Shown one piece after another: positions 31,590-40,311 of a stretch of DNA of 64,000 bases. Position numbers and translations under genes: made by a program. Source of the DNA: Bog-756 sp052326605 (GTDB taxonomy: Bacteria > Actinomycetota > Acidimicrobiia > Acidimicrobiales > RAAP-2); NCBI GenBank assembly GCA_052326605.1, contig JBKQMB010000033.1, forward strand, positions 1 to 64,000, read 5' to 3'. Within the stretch, counting starts at the first letter, position 1, and each line of letters opens with the position of its first letter. The notes beneath the pieces are model-generated. The model did not search any database. It was not told the origin of the DNA and was given only the letters and a program-made list of their open reading frames with translations.

Positions 31590-32222
31590 CTAGAGGTCGG
31601 GGACCCGCGGCTCGCGCCACATGCGCCAGATGGGCGGGCTGGCGACCTTGGAGCGGAACTCGTCGATCACCTCGAACCCGAAGCGCGCATACAGCGACAG
31701 GTTCCGCTCCTTGGAGGACTCCAGATAGGCCGGAAACCCCTCCTCGTCGACGGTGGCGAGCATGGAGGCCAGCAGCGCGGACCCGATGCCCTTCCCCTGC
31801 TGCGACGGCTCGGTTCCCAGGGTGGCCAGGTACCAGTGCGGCTCCTTGGGGTGGAGGCCGTCCACCTCGAAGAGCAGTTGCAGTGCGCGGTGGACCCGCG
31901 AGCTCACCAGGAAGGGCGCCGTGGGCAACAGGTGCGCCAGCTCCGCCACAGGGCGCCGGACCCGCCCGGGCGGGCCCCACAGGGCCACCCCGCCCAAGCC
32001 CCCGGTGGCGTACACGTGGCCGGCGGGCAGGTACTGCCGTCGGAGCTGTGCGGTGAAGAAGGAGTGCAGGCCCAAGCGGCGGCGGCGGTCGCCGGCGAAC
32101 ATGAAGTTGGCCACCGGGTCGTCGGCGAACGAGCGGACCAGCATGGCGGCGAGCGCCGGGACGTCACCGGCGACGACCGGGCGCACCAGCGGCACCACGG
32201 GACGACCGGCTGGGTTCTCCAT
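31590..32222 (-). CDS. GNAT-family N-acetyltransferase
   Basis: A 210-aa protein. It starts PLVRPVVAGDVPALAAMLVRSFADDPV, has the acetyl-CoA motif GTEPSQQGKGIGSALL near residue 140, and ends with LYARFGFEVIDEF. The pattern resembles acetyltransferases of the Rv-type conserved in actinobacteria with a central WLxxLGxxPxxQGxGxG motif (YLATLGTEPSQQGKG). Substrate unknown. Confidence 0.88.
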   Translation of the reverse strand: MENPAGRPVVPLVRPVVAGDVPALAAMLVRSFADDPVANFMFAGDRRRRLGLHSFFTAQLRRQYLPAGHVYATGGLGGVALWGPPGRVRRPVAELAHLLPTAPFLVSSRVHRALQLLFEVDGLHPKEPHWYLATLGTEPSQQGKGIGSALLASMLATVDEEGFPAYLESSKERNLSLYARFGFEVIDEFRSKVASPPIWRMWREPRVPDL

Positions 32223-32246
32223 TGGGCGATGGTAGCGCCGGCCGGA

Positions 32247-32900
32247 TCAGTTGACGGCGAGATCGGGGGGGAACCCGGACACCAGGGCCAGGGCTCCCCC
32301 TTGGCGCCGGAGCACCCGCCGCCACAGCCCCTCGGGATCAGCCGAGATCGGGTCGCGCGCCTCGGCGGTTACGACGTACCACGACCGCTCGTCGATCTCC
32401 GCCTCGAGCTGGCCGGAGTCCCACCCGGCGTAGCCCGAGAACAGGCGCGCCCCCAGGATCGAATCGGTCATCGCCGAGGGATCGGCGGAAAGGTCCACCA
32501 TGCCCACCGGTCGTTCGGCATCGACCAGCAGTCTCCAGCCGGCGGGGCGGTTCCCCGATGCCTCGGCGGCATCGTCCCGCGAGCCGAGGCGCACCAGGCC
32601 GATCAGGGCGTTGCGGGCGACCGGGCCACCGGTGAACAGCTCGGAGGGAGGAGTGGCCAGAGGCTGCCACTGAGGAAGCAGTTGGTCCACGGCCACGCCG
32701 CCGGGTCGGTCGAGGACCACTCCGAGCGTACCGTGGTCACCGTGGTCGAGCACCAGGATCACCCGGCGCGAGAAGTTGGGGTCGGACAGGCCCGGGGTGG
32801 CCACCAGCAGGTACCCGGTCAGCGACTCGGGAGGGGCGGCGCCGCCGTAGGGGTCGAAGGCGCGGAAGGGCTCGATCGGCACCTCGCGATGATGGCCCAT
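32247..32900 (-). CDS. YqgE/AlgH family protein
   Basis: A 217-aa protein of the UPF0301 family. LTGYLLVATPGLSDPNFSRRVILVLDHGDHGTLGVVLDRP (blocks LLVATPGLSDPNF and HGTLGVVLDRP) and LFSGYAGWDSGQLEAEI are diagnostic. Function remains undefined. It is on the same strand as the GNAT gene, with 24 nt between. Confidence 0.92.
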   Translation of the reverse strand: MGHHREVPIEPFRAFDPYGGAAPPESLTGYLLVATPGLSDPNFSRRVILVLDHGDHGTLGVVLDRPGGVAVDQLLPQWQPLATPPSELFTGGPVARNALIGLVRLGSRDDAAEASGNRPAGWRLLVDAERPVGMVDLSADPSAMTDSILGARLFSGYAGWDSGQLEAEIDERSWYVVTAEARDPISADPEGLWRRVLRRQGGALALVSGFPPDLAVN

Positions 32901-32948
32901 CCGCCGGGTCGAGTGGCGCCGGATGCCCCGGTCGGTGAGGCTGGGGCC

Positions 32949-33104
32949 ATGTCACGCGTCTCCGTCGATCCGGTCCATCCGCACCTGAGGGTGGAGACCA
33001 CCGACCTCGAGAACCGCACCCGCCTGCTGGCCGTGCACACCGGAGGCTCCACCGAGGTGACGGCCGCCTTCGCGGAGAAGCGGCCGCCCGTCTCCTCCGG
33101 GTAG
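32949..33104 (+). pseudogene. short ORF, possible remnant of an enoyl-CoA hydratase-like gene
   Basis: A 51-aa frame opens MSRVSVDPVHPHLRV and ends EVTAAFAEKRPPVSSG. The end is like the C-terminus of enoyl-CoA hydratases (xxAFxEKRxP), but nothing of the catalytic body is present. It may be a rearranged leftover or a short unrelated gene. It is 9 nt ahead of the 33114 gene. Confidence 0.35.
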
Positions 33105-33113
33105 CCGGGCCCC

Positions 33114-33344
33114 GTGGCCAAGGCCCGCCGGGGAAGGAAGCGTCCCCTGCCATCGTCCACCCCGGCCCCGGGAGGAACGCCGCGCGAGCACTGGCGGTCC
33201 GATGGAACGCCGAAGACACGGTTCGCCACCCAGGACGAGGCCAACCGCTCGGCACTGCGGTTGCGGCTCGAGGAGGGGGCCGATCTCGATCCCTATCCGT
33301 GCCGGTTCTGCGGCGGGTGGCACCTCGGGAACCGCCGGGACTGA
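33114..33344 (+). CDS. small basic protein with CxxCGGWHLG motif
   Basis: A 76-aa protein from a GTG. The N-terminus is Arg/Lys/Pro rich; the C-terminus has DEANRSALRLRLEEG and then PYPCRFCGGWHLG, a CxxC-GGWH motif that may bind zinc. I have seen this type of short protein in actinobacteria and phages, without a known role. It is 52 nt upstream of the TetR gene. Confidence 0.6.
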   Translation: MAKARRGRKRPLPSSTPAPGGTPREHWRSDGTPKTRFATQDEANRSALRLRLEEGADLDPYPCRFCGGWHLGNRRD

Positions 33345-33362
33345 CCTGGCCGCGCCCGTATT

Positions 33363-33392
33363 CCTACTGTACCGTCCAGACGGTACAGTAGG
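33363..33392. promoter_or_regulatory. TetR operator, perfect 30-bp palindrome
   Basis: CCTACTGTACCGTC (33363..33376) and GACGGTACAGTAGG (33379..33392), separated by CA, are exact inverted repeats ending 3 nt before the TetR start. This is a textbook autoregulatory operator for the TetR-MFS pair; its right arm overlaps the ribosome binding site. Confidence 0.85.
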
Positions 33393-33395
33393 AGC

Positions 33396-34022
33396 ATGGA
33401 GCAGGGCACCACGACCAAGGGACGCGTCCGCAGCGCCGCCCCCGTCACCCCCACGTCCGGTGGCGTCACCAAGTCGGGGGGCGACACCAAGCGCCGCATC
33501 CTCGATGCCGCCGAAGAGGTCGTCCTGCGGGACGGGGTGGCCCACCTCACCCTGGATGCCTCCGCCACCGAGGCCGGCCTCAGCAAGGGCGGGGTCCTCT
33601 ATCACTACCCCACTCGTGATTCCCTGGTGGCCGGCATGGTCGCCAAGATCATCGAGGAGTTCGAGGAGGACATCGAGCGCGAGCTGTGTTCCTCCGACGG
33701 ACCCGGTGCCTTCACCCGCGCCTACATCCGGTCCACCATGGCCCCGGGCACGGCGACGCCGGATCGCCAGGACCGGCTGGGCGCGGCCCTGATCGCCGCG
33801 GTCGCCGCGGAGCCGGCCCTGCTCCTCCCCCTGCAGGAGGCCGCGGGCCGGTGGCAGGCCCGCCTCGAGGGCGACGGTCTAGACCCGACGGTGGCCACCG
33901 TGCTGCGCCTGGCCTGCGACGGCCTGTGGCTCTGTGACCTGTTCGGCCTGGCGCCACCTTCGGCTGCGCTGCGTTCACGGGTGGGCGCCGAGCTCGAGGC
34001 AATGGCCACGAGGTCGTCATGA
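33396..34022 (+). CDS. TetR-family repressor of an efflux gene
   Basis: A 208-aa protein. Its HTH is at about residues 28-72: KRRILDAAEEVVLRDGVAHLTLDASATEAGLSKGGVLYHYPTRDSLV (blocks ILDAAEEVVLRDGV and SKGGVLYHYPTRD). The rest is the helical ligand domain, ending AMATRSS. It overlaps the MFS gene start by 4 nt (ATGA). With the operator just upstream it should control its own expression and that of the transporter, with the transported compound as the likely inducer. Confidence 0.92.
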   Translation: MEQGTTTKGRVRSAAPVTPTSGGVTKSGGDTKRRILDAAEEVVLRDGVAHLTLDASATEAGLSKGGVLYHYPTRDSLVAGMVAKIIEEFEEDIERELCSSDGPGAFTRAYIRSTMAPGTATPDRQDRLGAALIAAVAAEPALLLPLQEAAGRWQARLEGDGLDPTVATVLRLACDGLWLCDLFGLAPPSAALRSRVGAELEAMATRSS

Positions 34023-35338
34023 TCCGACGCGGCTCTGTCCCGACCCTTGCCAGTGCCGACGGGTCCGCCCGGCTCATCCGCACCCTCACCCTCACCGTCT
34101 TCCTCCAGTGGATGGGTGCCACTGCCATCGTTCCCATGCTCCCGGTCTACATCCGGCGGCTCGGCGGTTCGGACGCCCTCGCCGGCGTGGTCATGGCCGC
34201 GTTCTTCGCAGCCGGGGTTCTCTCCCAGTACCCGATCGGGCGGATCACCGACCGGGTGGGGCGACGGCCCGTGCTCGTCTCCGGTCTGGCCATCTACGGG
34301 GCAGCCAGCCTGATGTTCCTCGCACCGATCGTGCCGTCGGCAGCCATCGCCCTGCGCGCCCTGCAGGGCGTCGGCGCGGGTGCCGCCGCCGTGGCTTCGC
34401 TGGCCATGATCTCCGGCTCGGTGGCCGCGGAACGCCGGGGACGGGCATTCGCCTCGATCTTCGGCGGCGAGATCGCCGGCATGGCCGTCGGCCCCCTGGT
34501 GGGAAGCCTCCTCGGCGTCCACTTCATGTGGGCCATCTTCCTCGGTTCGGGCATCATCTCGTTCGCCGCCTGCATCCCCGCCCTGCGGATCGCCGAGTCC
34601 GGCCACATCGCCGAGGAAAGGGTCGAGGCCGCCGCCCGGCGGGCGGACAGGACGGCGGCACCGCTCTCCCGGATCGCCCTCAACCGGTCGATGGTCGGCG
34701 CACTGGTGGCGGGCTCGGCGCTGGGCCTGGCCAACGGTGTCTACGACATCTGTTGGACCCTGCTGCTGGTGTCCCGCGGGGCGTCGGGGTGGGAGATCGG
34801 CCTGTCGTGGACACTCTTCGCCGTGCCGTTCGTGATCGCCGCCAAACCCAGCGGCTGGTTGGCCGATCACATGGACCGCCGGGTGCTGGTCGTGGCCGGA
34901 ATCGGCTTGTCGGCCACCCTGTGTGCCGCGTACCCCTTCGTCCACAGCGTGCCGGCACTGATCGTGCTGGCCGCGTTCGAGGCACTCGGATTCGCGGCAG
35001 CGCTACCGGCCGGCCAGTCGATGCTGACCCAAGGGTCGGAGCCGGCACAGGTCGGCAGGGTGCAGGGACTCTTCGCCACCTGCCAGACCGCCTCCACCGC
35101 CGTTGCCGCCGCCGCCGCCGGTGCCGCGTTCGCCCTGGCCACCTGGCTGCCTTTCGTGACGGCCGCATCGATCGTCGTGCTCAGCCTGGCCGCGATCGGC
35201 GCCATCTGGCGGTCGGTGCCCGGGAAGGTGCAACCGGCCGAGCAGGCGCACGCCGCTGCACACGCGGCAACCAGCAGGCCGTCGCTCGTTCAGTCGCCCA
35301 TACCCGAGCCGGTCGGCGTCAGTTGGGACGTGCAGTAG
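34019..35338 (+). CDS. MFS efflux transporter
   Basis: A 439-aa protein with 12 predicted hydrophobic segments. The MFS loop motif is seen as YPIGRITDRVGRRPVLVSG near residue 75, and a weaker one as ADHMDRRVLVVAG near 285. The antiporter-type motif C is not clear. The family (DHA1-type drug/proton antiporters) and its coupling with a TetR gene suggest drug or metabolite export. The last 49 nt overlap mscL convergently. Confidence 0.9.
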   Translation: MIRRGSVPTLASADGSARLIRTLTLTVFLQWMGATAIVPMLPVYIRRLGGSDALAGVVMAAFFAAGVLSQYPIGRITDRVGRRPVLVSGLAIYGAASLMFLAPIVPSAAIALRALQGVGAGAAAVASLAMISGSVAAERRGRAFASIFGGEIAGMAVGPLVGSLLGVHFMWAIFLGSGIISFAACIPALRIAESGHIAEERVEAAARRADRTAAPLSRIALNRSMVGALVAGSALGLANGVYDICWTLLLVSRGASGWEIGLSWTLFAVPFVIAAKPSGWLADHMDRRVLVVAGIGLSATLCAAYPFVHSVPALIVLAAFEALGFAAALPAGQSMLTQGSEPAQVGRVQGLFATCQTASTAVAAAAAGAAFALATWLPFVTAASIVVLSLAAIGAIWRSVPGKVQPAEQAHAAAHAATSRPSLVQSPIPEPVGVSWDVQ

Positions 35339-35715
35339 GCACAGCGGGTGGCCGCTTCAGGCACCTTGGACAGGCACTCGGGGCATTCTCGGACCGGATC
35401 CTCCTCGGGCGTGCGGCCCAGGCGCTTCATCAGGTGGTTGACCGGCTTGATCACCAGGAAGAAGATCACCGCGGCGACGATGACGAAGCTGAGCAGCGCG
35501 TCGAGAAAGGTGCCGTAGAGCAGCTTCGAGCCGTTGATCGTGATGTACAAGTCGTTGAACTGGGTCTGGCCGCCGAAGACCGCCTTGATCAGCGGCGTGA
35601 TGAGGCTGCTCACGAAGGAGTTGACCACTCCGGTGAACGCAGCGCCTATGACCACCGCAACGGCCAGGTCGAGGAGGTTTCCCCGCAACAGGAACTCCTT
35701 GAACTCCTTGATCAC
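35290..35715 (-). CDS. mscL: large-conductance mechanosensitive channel with zinc-ribbon tail
   Basis: A 141-aa MscL. FKEFLLRGNLLDLAVAVVIGAAFTGVVNS (blocks LRGNLLDLAVAVVIG and FTGVVNSFV) is TM1, and ALLSFVIVAAVIFFLVI is TM2. After KPVNHLMKRLG comes a tail with C111, C114, C125 and C128 (CPEC and CAYC), a likely zinc ribbon not present in the E. coli protein. It releases solutes on osmotic downshock. It is convergent with the MFS gene. Confidence 0.92.
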   Translation of the reverse strand: MIKEFKEFLLRGNLLDLAVAVVIGAAFTGVVNSFVSSLITPLIKAVFGGQTQFNDLYITINGSKLLYGTFLDALLSFVIVAAVIFFLVIKPVNHLMKRLGRTPEEDPVRECPECLSKVPEAATRCAYCTSQLTPTGSGMGD

Positions 35716-35772
35716 AATGCCTTCCTTTCGTCGATGGTTCCAATGGTCAGGGATGCTCCAGCGCTCGCGACC

Positions 35773-36258
35773 CTAGGTGAGCCCGGAGTAGACCGAGGCA
35801 ATCCACCGGCCGGTGGAAGGCACCGCGCACACCGCCTGGGCGGCGCGGAGCAGCCAGTCGATGACGGCGCGGTCGTCGGCGACGGCCGGCACCTGGGCCA
35901 CCAGGCCGCGCCTCGGGTGGTCCTGGGTGATCCGCCAGCCTTCGGGAAGGGGCAGACCGAGATCGCGCAGTTTCCAGGCCACCCGGGGGCCGGCGGCATG
36001 CTGGAGTCCGACGGTCGTAGGTTTCACCGTCCCGTCGGCCACCGGCTTCCCGGGCATCCAGGTGACGGTCGGGACCTTGTGGGTCGATCCGCCCAGGAAG
36101 GCGAAGGGTCCCGGCGGCGGCGGTTCCTGGTCCTCCTCGATCACCGGCTCCACGTTGATCCACCCGCTGCCGGCGGTCTTGATCGACTCCATACGGGCGA
36201 GCAGCTCGGGATCGTCGTGAGCCACGAACTCCAGCTCGACCGGCCTCGCCCGGGTCAT
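35773..36258 (-). CDS. hypothetical protein, third gene of the nitroreductase-LLM operon
   Basis: A 161-aa protein I do not recognise. From the ATG at 36258 it reads VELEFVAHDDPELLARME and WINVEPVIEEDQEPPPPGPFAFLG, with a WKLRDLGLPLPEGWRITQDHPRRGLVAQ-like middle (blocks LRDLGLPLPEGW and VYSGLT at the end). It is soluble, with no signal or membrane segment. It overlaps the LLM stop by 4 nt (ATGA), so it is translated with it. Confidence 0.7.
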   Translation of the reverse strand: MTRARPVELEFVAHDDPELLARMESIKTAGSGWINVEPVIEEDQEPPPPGPFAFLGGSTHKVPTVTWMPGKPVADGTVKPTTVGLQHAAGPRVAWKLRDLGLPLPEGWRITQDHPRRGLVAQVPAVADDRAVIDWLLRAAQAVCAVPSTGRWIASVYSGLT

Positions 36259-37145
36259 GTCTGGAGGTCGAGGACGGCGGACGCCAGTGCCTCGAGCTCG
36301 GCCCGCCACGACCCGGGGGACTCGAGCGGACGCACCACGAACTTGGAGAACCCCACCTCGAGGAATCGCTCGATCAGAGAGCGCAGCCTGTCGAGGCCCA
36401 CCGGCACCAACTGCTCCGGATCGACGCCCTTGCGGGCTGCGGCCAGGGCCCGGATCATCTTCGGCTCGAGGGGGCGCCGGGCATAGGCCAGGGAGACCCC
36501 GAAGTGCTCGGGGCTGATCACGCGTCCGGCCTGTTCGGCGGCTTCGTCGATGACCAGCCGTGCGGCGGCGACCTCCTCGGGGGTGCACGACGATGGCAGC
36601 CAGCCGTCGGCGAAGCGACCACACCTCCGCAGCGCCGCCGGCACCATGCCGCCTGTCCAGAACTCGAGAGGGCGCTGTATCGGCCGGGGCGCCACAGCCA
36701 CCTCCTCGAAGTCGGCGAACGCACCGTGGTGGGTGACCCGCTCCCCCGCCCAGAGCCTCCGTAGCACCGGGAGTGTCTCGTCCATCATGCGCCCCTTGTC
36801 CGGACCGGCGACCCCCACCGCTCCCGACTCGGGTTGCCGTGGGATACCGGGCACGAAGGTGATCAGCAGGCGACCGCCGGACAGGAGATCCAGTGTGGAA
36901 AGCTGCTTGGCCGCCCGGACCAGGTTCCGGCCGGGCAGGACAACGGTGGTGCCCAGCTTCAGGTGGGAGTTGCGTGCGGCGGCGAACGCCAGGGCGGCCA
37001 GGGGGTCGAGCGTGGGTGCGGTCAGCACCTCGGGCAGCCAGATCGAATCGAACCCCAGCCCGTCGATGTCGTCGACGAGGCGCGAGAAGCCCGCCCCGTC
37101 ACCCAGTGCCGTGGCCCCCATGCCCACACCGACGCGAACCTTCAC
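36255..37145 (-). CDS. LLM-class F420-dependent oxidoreductase
   Basis: A 296-aa TIM-barrel protein. LVDDIDGLGFDSIWLPE, ALAFAAARNSHLKLGTTVVLPGRNLVRAAKQLSTLDLLSGGRL (blocks LKLGTTVVLPGR and STLDLLSGGRL) and PRPIQRPLEFWTGG are typical of F420-using luciferase-like enzymes. Substrate unknown. It has a start 49 nt after the nitroreductase stop. Confidence 0.9.
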   Translation of the reverse strand: MKVRVGVGMGATALGDGAGFSRLVDDIDGLGFDSIWLPEVLTAPTLDPLAALAFAAARNSHLKLGTTVVLPGRNLVRAAKQLSTLDLLSGGRLLITFVPGIPRQPESGAVGVAGPDKGRMMDETLPVLRRLWAGERVTHHGAFADFEEVAVAPRPIQRPLEFWTGGMVPAALRRCGRFADGWLPSSCTPEEVAAARLVIDEAAEQAGRVISPEHFGVSLAYARRPLEPKMIRALAAARKGVDPEQLVPVGLDRLRSLIERFLEVGFSKFVVRPLESPGSWRAELEALASAVLDLQT

Positions 37146-37194
37146 CGGGCCCTCCCCAGCCGGGCGGCACCGCGCCGTCCGGCACTCGCGTTTG

Positions 37195-37887
37195 TCACCG
37201 CGCCGCCAGCGGTGTTCCGTCGAACCGGTCGATGGTGGCGAAGGCCTCGACCGGCTCCCTCCGCAGTCTGGTCGGTTGGTGCACCGGTTGGCCCAGGGCC
37301 AGCACGCCGGCCACCGTCACGGCGTCGGGCACGCCGAGCAGCTCCTTCACCGCCGCCTCGTCCCTCACCACCATGGTGGTCATGACCCCGGCCAGGCCCT
37401 CGGTCCGGGCGGCCAACAGGATGCTCCACGCGAACGGGTAGACCGATGCCCCGCCGACCAGGGTGTAATGGTCCGCATCGCGGTCGACGGTGGCCAGCTT
37501 GGCGAAGTCGGCCAAGAGGACGAGCATGACGGGGACCTCGTCGAAGTGCTCTGCGAAGCCACCCGGGCCAACGGCTGCAGCCTGGGCGATGGCCGGGGCA
37601 CCTGCGACCGACCGGTGCTCCAGCTCGCGGTCGGTGACCACCGCCCAGGGGGTGAGGCCGGCCGTCACCTGGGCCAGGTATTCGTACCAACCGGGAAGGT
37701 AGATGTCCCGCATGGCCCTGCGGAGGGATGGGTCCTTCACCAAAATGACCCGCCAGGCCTGGCGGTTGCCCCCGTTGGGTGCGAAACGTGCGTTGTCCAG
37801 TACCCGGTAGACGGTCTCGTCGGGGACGGCCGCATCCCGGTACTGACGCACCGCCCCGGTCGTACGAAGCGCGTCGATCAGTTCCAT
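37195..37887 (-). CDS. nitroreductase-family FMN oxidoreductase
   Basis: A 230-aa protein from the ATG at 37887. MELIDALRTTGAVRQYRDAAVPDETVYRVLDNARFAPNGGNRQAWRVI (blocks TTGAVRQYRD and ARFAPNGGNRQAWRVI) is the FMN-binding start; GVMTTMVVRDE and VAGVLALGQPVHQPTRLRREPV complete it. It is the first gene of a three-gene operon with an LLM oxidoreductase. Quinone, nitro or flavin-linked reduction is possible. Confidence 0.88.
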   Translation of the reverse strand: MELIDALRTTGAVRQYRDAAVPDETVYRVLDNARFAPNGGNRQAWRVILVKDPSLRRAMRDIYLPGWYEYLAQVTAGLTPWAVVTDRELEHRSVAGAPAIAQAAAVGPGGFAEHFDEVPVMLVLLADFAKLATVDRDADHYTLVGGASVYPFAWSILLAARTEGLAGVMTTMVVRDEAAVKELLGVPDAVTVAGVLALGQPVHQPTRLRREPVEAFATIDRFDGTPLAAR

Positions 37888-38010
37888 CCCCTCGACGGTA
37901 GTGGCGCTGCACCGCGCCTGCGCACCCCGGGGAACGCGTCGACCCACCGGTGCTCGGTCTGGTCACCGGCGACCCCGCCGTGGTCGGCCCAGGGAGCTGC
38001 TCCCCCGCCG

Positions 38011-38163
38011 GTCGGCACGCCGTGCCTCATCGACCCGGAGGGGAAGTGCTACCAGGCGGACGAGTACTGCCCTGCCGCACGGCGCGCCCAGACCGTCGAG
38101 GGCACCGACGGCCTGATCACCTGTGTCGACGTCGACGGTTGGCGTTGGGAGCCGGCGGGCTGA
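38011..38163 (+). pseudogene. orphan C-terminal domain fragment without a start codon
   Basis: The frame reads PCLIDPEGKCYQADEYCP, then ITCVDVDGWRWEPAG before the TGA. The (I)TCxDxDGWRWE ending is common at the end of secreted actinobacterial proteins. I find no ATG, GTG or TTG in this frame with a ribosome binding site, so it looks like the tail of a lost gene. Confidence 0.4.
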
Positions 38164-38206
38164 GCGGAACTGACCGGCCCTGGGGGCGCCGAGCCGGGTG
38201 TGCTGC

Positions 38207-38689
38207 CTACAGCGCCTCGAGGATGGCGTCGGCCGCGCTGACCGTCAGTCCTCCGCCCGGCTCGACATTGAGCGTGGTCACCACGCCGTCCTCGATGACC
38301 ATGGCGTAGCGCTGCGACCGGGTCCCCAGACCGAACCCGCTCCCGTCGAGCTCGAGCCCGATCGCCTTGGCGAACTCGCCGTTCCCGTCGGCCAGCAGCT
38401 CCACCAGATCACCGACGTTCTGGGCCTCTCCCCAGGCCTCCATCACGAACGGGTCGTTGACCGAGATGCAGACGACCTTGTCGACTCCCTTTGCCTTCAG
38501 CTCGTCGTGGCGGATGACGTAGCTGGGCAGGTGGTAGTCCGAACAGGTCGGGGTGAAGGCGCCGGGGACAGCGAACAGCACCACCTTGCCGGAACCGAGC
38601 ACGTCACCGGTCTGCACATGGATCGGCCCGTCCGGGCCGTAGGTCATCACCTGGATGTCCGGGATCCTGCCACCGACGGCAATCGTCAT
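38207..38689 (-). CDS. peroxiredoxin, Prx5 type
   Basis: A 160-aa thiol peroxidase from the ATG at 38689, which follows GAGGAGGACACCC. The peroxidatic Cys49 is in VPGAFTPTCSDYHLPSYV, the Prx5 hallmark. KVVCISVNDPFVMEAWG and SQRYAMVIEDGVV follow. It reduces H2O2 or alkyl peroxides with thioredoxin- or glutaredoxin-like donors. The C-terminus keeps GGLTVSAADAILE. Standing alone on the minus strand. Confidence 0.93.
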   Translation of the reverse strand: MTIAVGGRIPDIQVMTYGPDGPIHVQTGDVLGSGKVVLFAVPGAFTPTCSDYHLPSYVIRHDELKAKGVDKVVCISVNDPFVMEAWGEAQNVGDLVELLADGNGEFAKAIGLELDGSGFGLGTRSQRYAMVIEDGVVTTLNVEPGGGLTVSAADAILEAL

Positions 38690-38787
38690 GGGTGTCCTCC
38701 TCGTCGCGCCAATGCGATCCCCGCGGGATCGCCCGGCAGGGGCGGTCTGATCAGCAGCATAGGGAACACTCGTCGTCAGCCGTCGCG

Positions 38788-40215
38788 TCAATCGACATCA
38801 CGCGGGGATGCCAAGAGCCTGTCTTCCAGTGTCGTCGCCGCCTGAACGAGCCGATCGAACCGCAGGTGGATGACAGCCAGGTCGTGTGGTTCGGGCACTT
38901 CCTCTTCGGCACCGCGCAGGATCATCTCGGCCTGACGGAGGAGAACGGCCCGTTGTCGGTCGCTGGTCGTGTTCTCCGTGATGTGGGCGAGTGCGTCGAT
39001 CATCCGGATGATCACGGCGGGCATGCCGCGGGCCGCCTGACGGACCTTGTCGAAGGCCCGATCCACCATCCGGCTGTAGCTCGGATCGAACTCGATGAGT
39101 CGGACATGTCCGCTCCGATCGCGATAGACCCCCTCTTCGAGCACTCTGGCCGAGATCTCCGACAATCCGGCAGAGAGCCAGTCGATGCACGTCAACGCGG
39201 TGAACGTGTCGTTTACGGCTGGGGACAGGGCCCGAATGGCGATCTCGACGAGTTGGTCGATGGCGAACACCGGGTCCTGGGTGAGGGTGCGATGCGGACC
39301 GGTCACGTGGGCCTGTTCCAGGGCGGCAGCCACCCGCTTCGCCGCCCCGGCCGGCCACACCGTGGCCAGCGGGCGATGGGCCACCACGAAGTGGCCGGGC
39401 CGATGGGCCAGGCGGATCACCGCATCAGAGGTCTCGGCGATCTCGACGAGTTGCCCGTAGCCGACGAATTGGAGGTAGCCACTCTGCCGGGCGGTGACTT
39501 CCGCTCCCGGCTTGTCGAGCATGTACACCAGCTCCGCAGTGTACCCGGACGGCGAATGCCGGCCTTGGTCCAGAGCAGAGTGGCGCTCGGGGAATTCCGC
39601 GTCGATTGCCCTGTCGAGGTCGCGGGCGATTCCGGCGATGACCTCCGGCAGCTGGATGGACTTGGCGATGTGGTGAATGAAGTAGATGAGCACGACCAGG
39701 TCCACCAGCAACATGGCTTCGGCCACGGTGATCGACAGGTGAGGGACGAAGTCCCCTGACGGGAGGCCGGTGATCGAACCGAGGGCCAGGACCGAGTAGA
39801 CGAACGTGCCCACGAAGATCCCGAGCGTCATCTGGTTGCCCAGATCCCGGATGAAGTTGCGCATCATCCGAGGCCCGAACTGCTGCGACGCCAGCGTCAG
39901 GGCCAAGATGGTGATGGAGAACACCACGCCGATGGTGGTGATGATGGCCGCGGCGATGGCGATCAGCACCTGCCGGCCGGCGTCGGCACTCCCGGTCCTC
40001 ACCCACCAGGGCAGCGTCAGGTGGTGGTGGTACTCCGCCAGGTCCACTTCATAGGTGATGGCGAACAGCAGGAAGGCGACCACGATGGCCAGGGTCGGCA
40101 CCACCCAGAACGTCGTTCGAAGCGCCTCACGCCGCCAGCTGGGAAGGCGAAGCGTCCTCTGCCTGGCATGGTCCGGCAGCCGCTGTCCCACGCTTGCCTG
40201 TTCTGGTTCGGTCAC
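38788..40215 (-). CDS. DUF2254 membrane protein
   Basis: A 475-aa protein. Four hydrophobic segments are in the first half: TTFWVVPTLAIVVAFLLFAI, VLIAIAAAIITTIGVVFSITILALTLAS (quoted in part), MTLGIFVGTFVYSVLAL and MLLVDLVVLIYFI. FGPRMMRNFIRD between the second and third is diagnostic of DUF2254. The C-terminal half is soluble. The GTG at 40215, 5 nt after GAGGAG, is preferred to an ATG 66 nt further up. Function unknown. Confidence 0.88.
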   Translation of the reverse strand: MTEPEQASVGQRLPDHARQRTLRLPSWRREALRTTFWVVPTLAIVVAFLLFAITYEVDLAEYHHHLTLPWWVRTGSADAGRQVLIAIAAAIITTIGVVFSITILALTLASQQFGPRMMRNFIRDLGNQMTLGIFVGTFVYSVLALGSITGLPSGDFVPHLSITVAEAMLLVDLVVLIYFIHHIAKSIQLPEVIAGIARDLDRAIDAEFPERHSALDQGRHSPSGYTAELVYMLDKPGAEVTARQSGYLQFVGYGQLVEIAETSDAVIRLAHRPGHFVVAHRPLATVWPAGAAKRVAAALEQAHVTGPHRTLTQDPVFAIDQLVEIAIRALSPAVNDTFTALTCIDWLSAGLSEISARVLEEGVYRDRSGHVRLIEFDPSYSRMVDRAFDKVRQAARGMPAVIIRMIDALAHITENTTSDRQRAVLLRQAEMILRGAEEEVPEPHDLAVIHLRFDRLVQAATTLEDRLLASPRDVD

Positions 40216-40311
40216 CGCGCTCCTCTGCGAGGGCGGCCACCGAGACCGACCCAATGCCGACCAGACTTCCCGGCGCTCCACGCCCAGGCTACCTCCACGC
40301 AGGAGGGGTCG

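Noticed and set aside
32952..33605. Minus-strand ORF overlapping the 33114 and TetR genes
   Set aside because: It is opposite a TetR gene with a clear HTH and operator.
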